A stretch of 64,000 nucleotides of DNA from Oxytricha trifallax. Taxonomy: Eukaryota > Ciliophora > Spirotrichea > Sporadotrichida > Oxytrichidae. Below, piece by piece: positions 1 to 11,933 of the stretch. Positions within the stretch are counted from its first letter, which is position 1; each line of letters starts with the position of its first letter. The translations under genes were made by a program, and so were the position numbers. Below the pieces are notes generated by a model. It saw only the letters and a program-made list of their open reading frames with translations, was not told where the DNA came from and made no database searches. The stretch covers positions 82,874-146,873 of the forward strand of contig ARYC01017492.1 of the NCBI GenBank assembly GCA_000711775.1. Reading direction: 5' to 3'.

Positions 1-31
1 ACCAAGTTCATTATTCATGTCACAATCTTTT

Positions 32-1002
32 TCAGCTAGTTACCAAAAGATGTAAAGTTATGTCTTATGTTATTTTGTCTAAATTAGCAAATACTTCTAA
101 GTTAAGCCTATCAGGTGCCATCTGTTGAATGAAATCATATATCTCCTTGGGCTTTTCAGAGTGCTTGCCTACTTACGCGAAGATGACATTATCAGTAACA
201 TGATACTTGAGCATTTCGGTAACATAGCCTTTTTATCCAATGAGGAAGCTCTCATTAAAATGGGCTGTGTACATGCCAGATCCTTTGTGTAAATTTGTGA
301 TTTTTGTCAGTTTTCTCCATTCACCTTTTTCAACTTCATCATAGCTGTGAATTTTCAGGAACTATCTAGCAACTTCTTTCTTCTGATTCACAAACCATAT
401 TATGAATATGCCTCTCTCTTACACTAACTCAATAGGCATATTTAGAATTTCCTTGTCAGACACTGTATCATAAGGCACTCGTTGCTTTATTCTATAGGCT
501 GTATCCATTAGAACGACTTCATACAGCTTGTTGTATCTATCCATAGCTTCTTTTGGATTTTTCCCACATTTGATAATAGTTAATGTCTCCATCGAAAATG
601 ACTTGCTCTGTTATTTTTTTGTAAGTGATTTAGTATAACTTCTGCTAGATGGGTATAAGCCGGTACCCGTCTATAACTTCCATCTCAACAGGGCCTATTG
701 GAAAATTTTGACTTCTTCTGTCATCCTTCACTTTGGTTATTGCTTTGGATTTGTTGGTTTTAAACTTGCAAGTTTTTTCATGAATCTTACAGTTGAAGAC
801 TCTGTCCTTAACAACCTCGTAGTACTAGCATGTACGTTCTTTGAGCTTAATTTTATCTCTTGCAATTTTGTGAGCCTCTCTATGAAAATTAGAAAAGTGG
901 ACTTCCAGAGTTTAAGGTATCATAAGCAGTTGGTGTTTCACAATACTCCCACATTTATTTTGCAGGTATGCTGATCTTCTATTTGTCCATCTTCTTTGAC
1001 AT
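32..1002 (-). pseudogene. Zinc-finger + MT-A70-like methyltransferase, copy 1 (frameshifted)
   Basis: Read with TAA/TAG as Gln, this gives about 320 codons ending at TGA 32-34. The N-terminus has degenerate C2HC zinc-finger remnants (WEYCETP near 930, then TCQYYEVV...NCKIHEKTCK near 780-830). The rest follows the MT-A70 family (METTL3/METTL14/MTA1; adenine N6-methylation): VPYDTVSD after the motif region, then GIFIIWFVNQKK, GSGMYTAHFNESFLIG, KHSEKPKEIYDFI and RLNLEVFANLDK. The catalytic DPPW position (about 491-512) reads DTAY, so activity is doubtful. At least two frame changes occur in the N-terminal third. It is the same length as, and collinear with, the copy at 36276-37272. The family call comes from motif order; the function of the ancestral protein is inferred. 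Confidence 0.75.
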
Positions 1003-2170
1003 TTTAGTTTTATTATACTTTTCTTCTCAGTGCTTCTTTCATTCTTTAAATTCCTGAAGTAGTTTTTATTTTGAATATTTTATTTAATAGAAACTTAGGA
1101 GAGCCAATTTTTTAAGTAAAAACTTAGGATAACTTTTTTCAAAAGGATTTCAAGGTTTTTTCCTTTCTAATCACTATACTATCATACCATTTTTCTATTT
1201 TCTATTTATTAAACTATAAAATCATATAAAACTTGATAAATATAAATAACGTAATAAAAAGAAATTCAATTAATATAATTTACTATATCTTTATAGAGCA
1301 TAAAAAATTATTATTTTAGCTAATAAAAGCTTTAGCTAGGTATTTATTATTTTATAATAATTGTATAATTATCATATTGCTTGAATATACTTTTTTTTAT
1401 AAAAACAACAATTTTCTTAATACTACAAGTAATTTTTCAATAGAAGATGGCCATAGTCAGCAAGCTCATTTATATTAAATAGGAAAAAATAAATTTATTT
1501 TTAAAAAATCAAGAATTATTGATTATTTACAAATCTTTAAACAAATATAATCTAGTTGTATAACCTTGTTTAAGGTCCAGCTTATTTTACTGATTTACAT
1601 ATATAGAACAAATTAGTGAAAACTTAGGAGGGACAATTATTTTGGTAAAAACTTAGGAGGTATAAGAAAGAGTTCAGAATGTAAGTAAAAAATCCTCATG
1701 TGAAGTGAGTTGATGTTTTTAGTCTTAATTATTTGAAAATTATATAAATTATTTAAAATCATTATATTCCAAGCTGCTAATTGAGGAAGTTAGCACCTGT
1801 ATATTTATTAGATTAATATTAAATATTAATGATTTTCTATTATTCTTTTAAAAGTATGCTTATTAAGATTAAGCTTTTTCATTTTATACAAACTAATTAT
1901 TAATTTTGGCCAGCATGTTTAGCTATAGCTCAAGACTGAATATCAGTTAAGTTATCTTATTTATACTCATGAATCAAATTCTACAACAGGAAAGTTAATA
2001 GATTTCGATTAATACTTATATTTAATCATTTAAAATATTATGCACATGGAGAGCCAAGACGTTCATACTCATGACATCAGAGAATTTCAAAATAAATTTA
2101 AGTCGAATAATGACTTGATAAATTTTTTTAAGATTCAACAGTAAGATACTAATATTAACTCTCATAGAGA
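1003..2170. other. AT-rich spacer between divergent genes
   Basis: Very AT-rich DNA separating the methyltransferase gene from the divergent 22-kDa-type gene. Repeated short phrases such as AAACTTAGGAGAGCCAATT and AAACTTAGGAGGGACAATT occur near 1090 and 1620. It probably holds the promoters of both genes. No gene seen. Confidence 0.5.
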
Positions 2171-2179
2171 GGTAATTTT

Positions 2180-2700
2180 TGCCTAACGATGGCCATGTTA
2201 CTATGAGGTTCATCAAAGACTTTTTGGCTGGTGAGAAGCAGTTTTTAAAATCTGGAGAGGTGGTATAGCTGAACGTACCCTATTATGAAGAACTTTCAGT
2301 CAAGAACATTTTTACAAATTCAGGAGGATCCATAAATTATAAAATTCATGAATTATTAACCAGACTATTAAGTGCTGCCATATAGAAAATACTTCAATGG
2401 GGTCTTGGGCACCCTCCATACTAACTATCTGTCATCGCTCATAAAGCATGCAAACAGACAAAAAATTTAAGCGATACCCTAGAAGAAAAGAAAGAAAGAA
2501 TAGTTATAAAGGATGAGGTGCATAGACAGCTACTAGGAGAGCCATTTGTTTCAAGTAAGTGTTTTATATAAATTAATATAATATAGAATCAAAAGGGAAA
2601 GCTCTTGCTATGCTTAAGCTTAAAACTAAGCCCCGCTCTCAAAAAAGAAAAGAGAGTATCATCAAATCTCTGCATTGTTTGACGACTTTATACTTGAAAA
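2180..2700 (+). pseudogene. 22-kDa-type TBE protein homologue, copy 1
   Basis: Coding under the ciliate code: MRFIKDFLAGEKQFLKSGEV followed by VQLNVPYYEEL, then a GVLGTLHTNYLSSLIKHANR-like stretch interrupted by a frame change, then IKDEVHRQLLGEPFVS. A 32-nt intron (2555-2586, GTAAG...TATAG) follows; after removal the frame continues into KGKALAMLKLKTKPRSQKRK, a basic tail. The order FIKDF / VxVLNVPYY / LIKHAN / intron / KGKALxxLKxKxK matches the copies at 38440 and 47390. More distantly it matches the 22-kDa genes of elements A and B, including the intron position just before the basic tail. Function unknown. The start codon is not resolved. Frame breaks near 2330-2420 suggest decay. Confidence 0.6.
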
Positions 2701-3068
2701 TGAGAGTGAGAGAAGGGCAGTAGGTGGGTAGCTGGGAGACATAGCCAAGATTTAGGCCCTTTAAATATTCTCCTCTTCAATACTCTCAATTGCATTTTTT
2801 ATAACTTATCTATGCTAGGTCTCGCTCAACTTAAAGTCACTTGCTATCACCTACTGCTTATAAAAATGTTTTATTTGAGAAAATACCTCCTCTATGAAGA
2901 GAAACTCAGGCGAGTAAGGTGCATTATATAAACAATTCTATTTGTATGACTAAACTTTTTCTTATATACCTTACTATGGGGGCTTCGTAAATTATCCCAA
3001 AATATTGTGATTTTTTATTATTTATTCTGCATGCACAGTTATTCAATAAATTGTAAAGTATCTTCCTT

Positions 3069-3716
3069 ATTATTGCTAAAATAGATAAAAATAGGAAATT
3101 TCAGAAATACAAATTAATTATAAATATATTAGTAATATTAACTTTCATGCATTAGGAGTGTTAGTAATCATATTTTGATTTAAATTTACAATTTATTAAT
3201 TAATTAATCAATTATATTTAATTAGTGGTCTGGCCATAATTTTTAGTGGTCTAGTGGTCTAGGTAATCTAGAGGTCTGGCTGAGTGAATGACACAGTACT
3301 TACTAGTGAAACTTTCTCAATTTCTCTAGTATCAAGTTCAAGATTTTCAAGGATATTCATTCTGAGTTGGTAGAAGTTGATGTCTGGAAGATAGCACACG
3401 TTAACGGCGGAGTCGGTGTTGAAGTCGTCGCTGGTAGTTACATTGATGTAGTATTGATCTCCGTTTACTTCGTCTGCAATAGGTGCATCCTTAGCTTCGG
3501 TGAGACAACAAAAAAACCCCGGCCAGACCACTAGACCACTAAAAATTATGGCCAGACCACTAATTAAATATAATTGATTAATTAATTAATAAATTTTAAA
3601 TTTAAATCAAAATATGATTACTAACACTCCTAATTCATGACAGTTAATATTACTAATATATTTATAATTAATTTGTATTTCTGAAATTTCCTATTTTTAT
3701 CTATTTTAGCAATAAT
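3069..3716. mobile_element. E1: short TIR element of the GTGGTC/Rep family
   Basis: A 648-bp element with about 190-bp inverted repeats. The termini are ATTATTGCTAAAATAG and its complement. The inner ends of the repeats carry GTGGTC clusters (AGTGGTCTGGCC, TAGTGGTCTAGTGGTCT). The same terminal phrase and clusters bound E2 (47878-48545) and the Rep-coding E3 (49733-51630), so E1 is read as a small relative mobilised by the same machinery. The unique centre (about 3260-3535) carries a coding-like stretch. It interrupts the transposase gene of the flanking element. No clear target duplication was found. Confidence 0.8.
3268..3531 (-). pseudogene. E1 internal ORF fragment shared with E2
   Basis: Minus-strand open frame filling the unique centre of E1. 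Its distinctive part, VCYLPDINFYQLRMNILENL, is nearly the same as VYLPDTNFYQFRMNILEKL in E2. The conservation is at protein level while flanking residues differ, suggesting a real ancestral protein. It starts within one inverted repeat and, with TAG as Gln, runs on into the other. No domain recognised and no resemblance to the Rep region of E3 seen. It may be part of a second gene of the autonomous element; that is inference. Confidence 0.5.
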
Positions 3717-4420
3717 TGATTTGTACATTATGAAGCAACCTTTAAGCCCTTTTTCTCTGATTATAACCACTATAGCAGCATAAGTTTTCAGTTTTTATAC
3801 CTATTTTATTGAGTTTTTAATTTTAATATATTCTCGCCCATGAACGTAAGTTTGCAAAGTATGGCTTGAAAATAACTTCATCGATGTAAATTATCTTTAA
3901 ATTTATAGCTAAAAAAGAGAGAAGAGAAGAAGACTACTATTTTCTTTATGATAACAAATTTTTATATTTTTAGGAGTTCATCTTATAGCAGGTTCTCATA
4001 ACTTAATATTTTATTTGCTATTTTTGTAGATGTAATAAATTTAGGAAGTTGTTACTTTCTAATTAGGGAACTTTCTATGGAAGAGTATGGCTATCATTTG
4101 TAGAGAATACCCTTTTTATTTTATTTTAGTCTATTCACTTGCTTTGTAGTCTTTGTGTTGTTATTGTAGGTCTTTTTATTATTACGTTTTTATCCTACTC
4201 TAGAGCATGGCACCTCTTCCTCCAGAGAGCATGCCTTCCTCGCTAGTTATATGGAAACTTTTAGAATTTTTTAGCAATATCTCTGATAGTATGAAAAAAT
4301 TCAGACTAATTCTTAGGATGCATAGTCCCGAAACGTAGCAGTAAGATATACTTTCATTAAAATAGAGTTTAGGGAAGTTTTCCATTAAAGTGTTAGCCTA
4401 TATAATAGAGTTATTAAATT

Positions 4421-5890
4421 ATTATATATTAAATATTATAAATTATGAATTACTTTAATGAGGGTGTCCAGCTAGACATGGTTGAAAGGGTGGTTGAAAG
4501 AAATATTCTAAGGATGCAAGATTATTTAAGCTAAAACATAATTAGTTAATGAGCAATTGTTGATATTAAATATATATTTGGATCATTCAGCAAATTTATT
4601 TTTCAGAAATTATGCTTTATTGAGACTCTAAAGCCATGAGTACGTTTCTTGACTAGATGATGCTTTTTCTTTTTTATCTTAAAGATTGTCTTTATTTGTA
4701 ACTGTTAGCAGTTTAATACAATAGTTTCTTTTAAATTAAGCATAAAATTCTTAAAAATCTTTTTAGGTAATTTTTTTTACCAGTAGGTCTTTAATATTCA
4801 CCATTACTTTTAATACAATATTTTTTCATTTATTATTATGACTCAATATAATTTATACTGTGAGCATTTAATTTTTTCAAAGCAAAATATTAATATGATT
4901 TAAGTTGATTAAAGTTAACTATTAAGATAGTTAATTTAAATTTCAAAACAGTCGTATTTGATTATTTTTCTAAATAATTTGAAATAATTAGATAATTGAT
5001 TGCTAAACTTAAAGGTAGATCAAGTGAAAAAATATTTAATAAAAGCTTATCATATTGTTGTTTTTTTAAATACAAATAAATTCTTTTTTATTTGATGCTA
5101 TGCTCAAAACCTTTTTTGTATCTTATTAACATAAGGTAAGTTTTTAATTAAACAATATTGTTTTTAAAACTTAAGTTATCGCTCAAACAATATTATTATA
5201 GTCTAATAATATAAATTTTATTAAACTAAAATCAGTAAGTTTTATTTACATTTATTTAATATTTATAATACTAATTCCAATAATAGAAAGATGAGCTTAA
5301 TTTAAATTTATTTAATCTCCATATTTTAATTAAGAACAAAGATAGAGGATTAAGAACAATTAATTGAAAATAAAATTCTAATTGGCTGAAATTATATATA
5401 ATTAAAGTAACATTAATTTTACATACACAGATTCGTTGTTTTTAATTACAATTAATTGAACTGATAATTTTAATAATTAGCCCAAACACTTGTAATAAAG
5501 CCAATAATCATTAATTATATTTATTTGTTCATATCTTAAAATCTTCGTTCTTATATAATAAAATGATAAACAGGGTTTTATTCTTAAAAAATTATTATTA
5601 ATTAAATAGAACTAAAGGAATCCATTTAGCTTATAAAGGTTATATATTTTAAAAATTATTTGTAATTTTTGGTCTATATTTAAATATATTTATTATCAAT
5701 CATGAATAAAAAGAAATTATTCAATTTTCGTAATTAAAGTTAATTTATTTATGATAATAAGAATTTAAACTAAAAATTGAAATTAAAATATTAAATAATA
5801 GTACCTCTCTCTAGTACAAGGGCTCTTTCTTAATAAATTGTATGTAAAAAATAATTTTTTCTTCTATTTTGTAATTCATAAAACCACAAA
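4421..5890. other. AT-rich spacer
   Basis: Extremely AT-rich DNA with many short A/T runs and frequent TGA in all frames. No gene, RNA or repeat that I can support. Confidence 0.5.
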
Positions 5891-5897
5891 GTACAAA

Positions 5898-6128
5898 TAA
5901 GACACGAAGATTGGGGTTATTAACAATTAAATTAAAAAATTGATTATTAATGGCGTATAATTTAATGATTGATTTAAATATTAAACTTTTAGCACCATTG
6001 ATTGTTCCTCTAAAATAATCCAATCAGGGTGCTTAAATTTGATTTTAGTAAAATATATATTAAATTTCAGCCAATAATATTTAAATTTTAATTTGATTTT
6101 TCCTAACCCCAATCTTCGAGTCTTAATG
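5898..6128. mobile_element. Small inverted-repeat element (MITE-like)
   Basis: About 230 bp bounded by imperfect inverted repeats: AAGACACGAAGATTGGGGTTA near 5898-5922 and TAACCCCAATCTTCGAGTCTT near 6104-6125. An inner inverted pair (TTAGCACCATTGATTG and CAATCAGGGTGCTTAAA, about 5985-6040) lies near the centre. Non-coding. Only one copy seen in the window. Confidence 0.5.
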
Positions 6129-6639
6129 ATCTATTGGAATTTATCAGTATTTTAACACTTAACTTACTATATATAAAAATATTTCATATAATTTTATAGA
6201 TTTTTATATAAAAGTTTAAAAGTGTTCAATAGTAATATTATATAAACACTCATACAAAAAGAAAAAGTTATGGAACTATATAATGTAAATATAAACTACA
6301 AAAAAATATATCTTTCAGACAAAAAAACTTTAGGAAATTAATATAAAATAAATAAATAAAATAAGTATATTAAACTATGAGCAATATAAACTTTCATAGC
6401 ATTATAGAAAAGCTCTCATATATAAATTTCTTTTTTCTAAATAAATTAACAAAATTAAAAATAAGGAGAGTTATGGTAAATTGTATAAATAAAAATTCAA
6501 CGTGTTTCGTATTATATCAATTATTGAAATTGAATTTAATATAAAAAAGAATTAATCAAAGCCCAAATAGAGCAGAACATATTGGAGAATACTCAAATAT
6601 GTTCAATTGAATGTAAACATTAGACATATATGGTGAGGA

Positions 6640-7790
6640 AAGAAAATATTTGATATCATTATTAGAATATATATATGGCTTTTTTTAAACAAATTTACAC
6701 TTTTATAGATTTAGCCTATTCAACCAAGGTAAAATCAGAAAAAATATAACTATTGTAGGAATACATTTGATTCGGGAAATTAAATATTAAACAAGTAAAT
6801 GTTAATTTAAATTCGTGGCAGTTAACTTTCTGGAAACCTGTTCGATATAGAATTTAAAATAGCTATTTTACTATTGGCGGTACCCCTCTATGCATCCCTA
6901 AGCGAGTCATCTCGACATTAATTTTGACATTAAAATTAACTAAACAAATCACCAAAAATTAAAGTCGAGTTGACTCGCTTCAGGGATGCAATAGAGGGGT
7001 ACCGCCAATAGTAAAATAGCTAACTTTAAATTCTCTATCGAACAAGTACCATATTTTCTAGGTTTCCAGAAAGTTAACTGCCACGAATTTAAATTAACAT
7101 TTACTTATTTATTATTTAATTTCCCGAATCAAATGTATTCCTACAACTATATTTTATATTTCATTCTCTTCAAGAAGTGACATTTTGAAGGTCATTTGGA
7201 CATTTAAGAATATAAGCTTTTGAAATTATAGGAATTACAAATGTCACCCCAAAAAGTCACTCCAAAATAATATGAAAATCCAAATTAATTAATTAAATTT
7301 AAATTGAAAATAAAAAATATAGGTCTTCACTAAGATGCTCTGAATCCCACGGGAAGGCAGTTTTGACGCAATAATTAGATTTTAAAATTACCAAAAATTT
7401 AATATAATTTTTGGGACATTTCTTAAATCTCAAAATGCAACAATCTACTACTGTGAACTTATTTCAGCATCCCGGGTCCAAAGGGCACAGCAAAGATGCG
7501 CAATTAATCAATTAGTGGGAATTATAGTTAAAAAAACATTAAAATTGCTTCAAACACCCATAACAAAATTACTTTATGATATTAGTCATGGCTTTTTCTT
7601 AACAAATTTACACTTTTATAGATTTTACCCTATTCAACCAAGGTCAAATCTTAAAATTCTGAAAAAATATTACTAATATTTAATATCTCATTCTCTTAAA
7701 GAATTGACATTTTTGAGGTCATTTGGACATTTAAGAATATGAGCTTTTGAAATTATAGAAATTATATCTCTGTAAAAATTGAATTTTCCA
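6640..7790. repeat. Dispersed repeat family R1, locus a (with nested fold-back element)
   Basis: Shares long phrases with 35160-35560 (opposite strand) and 54190-55110: AACAAATTTACACTTTTATA, CCTATTCAACCAAGG, GGTCATTTGGACATTTAAGA, GCTTTTGAAATTATAG, CATATGAAAATCCAAAT, and GGTCTTCA...CTCTGAAT. Part of the unit occurs twice here (about 6660-7500 and 7480-7790). The first copy is interrupted by the fold-back element at 6753-7146. Non-coding, no termini defined. Confidence 0.6.
6753..7146. mobile_element. Fold-back MITE, family F copy 1
   Basis: A 394-bp near-perfect inverted repeat with arms of about 180 bp around a short centre near 6945. The ends read TTGTAGGAATACATTTGATT. Landmarks in each arm: ATTCGTGGCAGTTAA, TACTATTGGCGGTAC and GCATCCC next to a GCGAGTC/GACTCGC pair. 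The same landmarks in the same order occur at 44231-44645. The flanks read CTA on both sides, a possible 3-bp target duplication. It lies inside repeat R1. Non-coding. Confidence 0.85.
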
Positions 7791-8720
7791 ATATTAGATG
7801 TTGCATTTAAAAGGTTTCCCCTGCCATTGTTAGCCTCTTATTTTATACCTAAATTATTATTTTCATTTAAATTAAAAAAATTATTAATAATTTTCATTTA
7901 ATTTTTTAAATTACTTTCTGAGTAAAGCTATGCCCAATAATTTCAAAACTGAAACTTCTTATGACTATATTTGCTCTTGCTTTTTGTAATAAAAGAAATT
8001 CTTTCTTACTTATAAAAAAGGACAAAACTTTATTTCTATTTTAGATGCCTAATATTTTGTTACAATTACTTATTAGAGTTAATATTAAATTATCTTAAAT
8101 TTTATTCTTTGTATTCTTAATACTATCACCAATTCCTGATTGCATTGTTCTACTATAAGCATATTTTATTGATACTTTTTATGATCGAGAAAGTTCTTCA
8201 ATTTTCGAAAGAAAAAATCGTTCATATGATATAAGACAATTTAATCTAATAACATTAATAAAATTATAATCTAAGCACCTCATTCCAAAGCATGCCGAGA
8301 GTCCTCACAATATTTCTTAATAATTACTCAATATATATATATATATATATATATCCATGTATAATTTTTTCAAATCTGAAGTTTGAAGTTAAAAATGGTT
8401 GTAGTTAATTCAAATTTACTAGTGTTCTTTGTGGATATTTTGCAAGAAAAAACCGAGAATTTATTTTTCTAATCCAGGAATGTTGTAATGTTAATTTTAT
8501 AAATGTCAGATACTACCATGTTTAAGTGTAACTTAAACAAAACTATTTAACCATACATTAGAACTAATTCAACAGAAGATATGATCTCCTTGTAATCCAA
8601 CCACCAGTGAAAATAAATATTTTACAGCATTACTCCAGAATAATTTCATGTATTTTTAGAATAAAAATTATGTATCTTAAACTCAATGTGTGGCTTGGGT
8701 GACTTTGTAAGAAATTCTAA
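7791..8720. other. AT-rich spacer with AT microsatellite
   Basis: No gene seen. An (AT)n tract of about 24 bp lies near 8331-8354. Confidence 0.5.
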
Positions 8721-8723
8721 TAT

Positions 8724-9060
8724 TCAGAGTAATTTCTTAATTTTCAAGAGATAATCCCTTCTGAGAATAACATCTTTATTGTGAAAAGTTACTAAAGAAC
8801 TATTATATAGAACTTTTTCCTGTTTTTTATATGTATTTGGAAGCAATATAGTGATAACACTCTTATCATCTTGAGTAAATACATTGATATCGGAGGCTAT
8901 TCCATCAATCATAACTACTTGCAAGTAAAGAGTTTACCTTCTCGATCATCAAATATTTCTTTGCCTTGAGTAGACATCAGTTTAAAGCGAAATCACTGCA
9001 TTTAATGACGCTTTATTGAATGATCCTAATTTGGATAGTTTAGAATAGGCAAGAGCGAAG
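8724..9060 (-). CDS. Coding-like segment, unknown product
   Basis: The minus strand gives a compact open stretch with ordinary protein composition (VVMIDGIASDINVFTQDDKS and on to RRDYLLKIKKLL). Upstream, the same frame reads SKLSKLGSFNKASLNAVISL but contains two adjacent TGA codons near 8955, so either a short intron, an IES or a frame change lies between. GTAAACT...GCAAG near 8920-8945 could be an intron. No family recognised. It may be a macronuclear-destined segment. Confidence 0.35.
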
Positions 9061-10430
9061 CTTGTTTGTATCAAAGGGTTGGGTTTTGAAAAAATTACGC
9101 TAGGCAAATATATTAATAATACACTATTAATATCATTAAAAATGCACTATTAATATCATTCTCGTGAGGGATTACTTGATGATCTCAATGAGGGAATAAA
9201 ACCCAGAGCACTAAGTGTTCCTCAGTTTGTCCTTGACCTTTAAGATATTAAGAAATGGGTTGAGATCCTTAGTTTAGGACATCTCACTTTGAGAAGCCAC
9301 AATTAAATATCAATAGCAAAATGTTAATAAAATTGAAGCTGAATTGTGTGGATTGAGAGGGACAGTACGCAAATCCAGGACAATATTTAAAAATTGAAAT
9401 AGAAGGAAGATACTCACCATTTGTTGAGCGACAGTTCATGCTACATAAATAGAACATAATTTAGATAAAAGATATTAAAAATATGAAAATTTTCATAACA
9501 TTCTTGTAACTTTCTCAATTAATACTCTGAACAGATATAAAACCTTGAAGAATTGTATTACTTAGCATGCAAATTATTGTTATTATCCTTTTTATTGATC
9601 TATTTGAATTTATCAAAAGATTTACAAATATTTTTATATTTTATCTTATAGAATCATTTTATTTATTTCCGATATTTTTTATATTGAAAAATTACTCTAA
9701 TATTATTATTAATAACTGTTTCAAACTTTTGTTGAATTTATTGTTTACAATTACTTCAATGACTCTATATAAAATATTTACAAGAAGAAAATGGTGACTT
9801 GTGAAGTGATACTGCTTTTTTGACATTTATCTTAAATCTTAGCCTTTTTAAGTTTATCATATCTATTTGTTTCATTTTGTAATTTATACTTTAAGGATTC
9901 TAGCAATCATATTACTAGAATATTAATGATCACAATTAATTTACTATAATAATTAATAATTTAGATGTTATCTTAGCTGTTGATGAGAAGAAGATGATGA
10001 AGACAAAAAAATAGAAAAACGTAATTTGTGAAGCTCGTCAATGAAACGGGCTTGGCTTTACTGATCACTAGAAGTGCATTGCTGATATAAAACAATAATG
10101 TTTAAAGCTGACTGTTTTCTTACATATCGATGCCTGAAATGAAGAATAGGGAAGATATATCTTATATAAAGTTACCATATTTAATAGTTTAATATAATAC
10201 CCTATTCAAATAACTCTTAAAATAATAATATTATATAGCTTTGAGTAAAGGTTTCTAATAAATCTTGCTTATTTTTTTAGTTTCTCTTAAATGCGTCTTA
10301 AATATGACATAATTATTAATTTAAAATAATAATATTTTGAACACATCTTGTTTCAAATTACACTCTTAGCCTACTGATTGCTAAAATAAATTACTTTTTA
10401 ACAAACTTGCACTGTTTAAGATTTATAAAA
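9061..10430. other. AT-rich spacer
   Basis: No supported gene. A hydrophobic open stretch near 9567-9797 is a compositional artefact of T-rich sequence. Confidence 0.5.
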
Positions 10431-10437
10431 ACACTAT

Positions 10438-10600
10438 TCAATCGTAAACAGCTTCTTTAAACTTTTTCCTCTTCATTTGTTCTATTTCATTTTTTTCATC
10501 ATTATTCATAGTTTTCTTCCTCATTTGGGACTATTTTAACTATTGATATGTGAAAGATTAGAATAATTTAAGTATTTTTACACCTTTGTTCGCTCACTGA
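10438..10600 (-). CDS. Short coding-like C-terminus, unknown
   Basis: The minus strand reads MRKKTMNNDEKNEIEQMKRK followed by KFKEAVYD and TGA (10438-10440). The same frame stays open upstream to about 10600. The charged composition is unlike the surrounding spacer. It could be the 3' end of a gene, but it is short and could be chance. Confidence 0.25.
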
Positions 10601-11670
10601 ACTGTATTATTTTTGAGGAGCAGAACCTTTTTTAATTTTAAGAATTGGGAAGGTTGAACAATTTTATTTATTCCAAGTTAAGCTTTATGAATCTTCTCTT
10701 TCAATAATGAATGCATTTCTGTTTTGTTTAGTGTTTATATGATAGTTTAGTAATATGAAATTCCGATATTTACTGAAAACTTTTTAAAAAATGACGATTC
10801 TTTAATAAAACAGAAGTCTTGTGTGAAATAAGTTTCATTAAGTTATAGAGGATTTACTTTCTTTTATTCTTTCTTGGATCGTATCTTGGAATTTATTCTG
10901 CCAATCTTGTGTTTTATTTTGTTTACTTTTAATCAACATCATGATTAATTATAATACTTGTTTCTATTTATGAAAAATAACAAGGAATTGATAAATTTGT
11001 ATGAAATTATATTATAATAATAGGCAATGTGAAACTAATATGCAAAAGTCATATCAAGGGACAGTTACATTTTCCTACCTCCCTCACGATTTCTGTTGAC
11101 TAGTTTTGGTGAAATATAAATATTATAGATATGAAACTTACAAATTTTGTCGAGAAATCAGATCCAGATCTATGCGATTATATTTATTAATTATTAATTT
11201 GTTAAATTTTTTTAAGTTATTTATCTTAATTATAAATATAAAATGACACCTGTTTCAACAGATGTGTCTAAACTATTGAATATATAGCCTACTGATCATC
11301 TGATTTTAACTTATTGCCAATGAATTTTTAACTCAGATAGATAAAATCATCACCGATGTGTGATTATTACTTCAATGTGTTTGAGTTCCTCTATAAATGA
11401 GGGATAGTAAAGTGGCTTGCTTAAAGGAGATTTTTCAAATTAAGATCTTGCAAGGTTCTGGGAAAGTATTAGTTGTGTTTATGAAACTATGTATTTTTAA
11501 TAATAATAATAATAATAATAATGAGATCACATTAAGGTCTCTCGGGACCCCCCGATCATAAAAGTTTGGAAGCTTATAAGGGTCAAACCTTTTTAATTAT
11601 TAATTCATATCATCTGATCTGTTCAATCTCTCATCTGATTGTCACATCAGTTTGATCTTTAATTCAAACT
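10601..11670. other. AT-rich spacer with TAA microsatellite
   Basis: No gene seen. A (TAA)n tract of about 24 bp lies near 11498-11522. Confidence 0.5.
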
Positions 11671-11678
11671 AAGATTTT

Positions 11679-11933
11679 TCATTGTTATCTGTGTGACTTG
11701 ATCTACTAAATATAGACTCTTTCTCTATAAAAGAATTGGGTCTATTGAATAGTCTGGTTGATTTCTGAGGAGTAGTCGTAGTAGCTACTCTCTTCGTAGA
11801 CTGTGAATCTTTTGTGTTCTCTGAGTTCTTACTATGTCTAGTAATCGGTAAAGAGGAGCGTGAATTCATTTTCCATGCAGTCTCTGGAGTCGCAGACTGG
11901 GCACCATTTGTTATTGACTTTTAAATATTCCAT
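11679..11933 (-). CDS. Small protein with CPVCDSRDC motif (84 aa)
   Basis: ATG (11931-11933) to TGA (11679-11681), 84 codons with several TAG/TAA read as Gln. The N-terminus MEYLKVNNKWCPVCDSRDC resembles a zinc-ribbon or knuckle half-site. The rest is Tyr/Gln/Glu-rich (YEESSYYDYSSEINQTIQQT). A second frame of the same strand (MNSRSSLPITRHSKNSENTK) is also open, so the choice rests on the clean ATG-TGA span and the Cys cluster. No family recognised. It could be a whole small gene or one macronuclear-destined segment. Confidence 0.4.

Larger units (their letters stand above)
1..4420. mobile_element. TBE-related element, MT-A70 type, copy 1 (5' side cut by window)
   Basis: A composite element read from its genes: a zinc-finger/MT-A70 gene on the minus strand, a 22-kDa-type gene on the plus strand, then an IS630/Tc1-type transposase on the minus strand. 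The same three genes in the same order, orientation and spacing occur at 36276-40900, which is why I treat them as one unit. The 22-kDa and transposase genes are convergent; the methyltransferase gene and the 22-kDa gene are divergent across about 1.2 kb. The transposase is split by a second transposon at 3069-3716. Terminal repeats were not found, so the right boundary is approximate and the left one may lie outside the window. Confidence 0.6.
2662..4420 (-). pseudogene. IS630/Tc1-type DDE transposase, copy 1, split by E1
   Basis: Minus-strand coding remnants. The C-terminal part (2662-3068) includes APYSPEFLFIEEVFSQIKHF, the third catalytic acidic region (E) of IS630/Tc1-family transposases, and ends at TGA 2662-2664. 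It overlaps or abuts the convergent 22-kDa homologue. The reading resumes beyond the inserted element E1 with KTYAAIVVIIREKGL (about 3740-3800), matching KTYAAIVDISWEKGL in copy 2. A possible first-aspartate region (FNESISYCYVS) lies near 4340. Frames are broken in several places. The insertion of E1 alone would inactivate the gene unless it is excised. Identity is supported by comparison with the two other copies. Confidence 0.6.

Noticed and set aside
8331-8354. AT, TAA and TAC microsatellites (8331, 11498, 17201, 45621, 58394)
   Set aside because: Simple-sequence tracts expected in such AT-rich DNA; no function inferred.
9567-9797. Hydrophobic 76-codon open frame resembling a membrane protein
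   Set aside because: Phe/Ile/Leu richness follows from T-rich sequence; it has no motif and no neighbouring coding signal.
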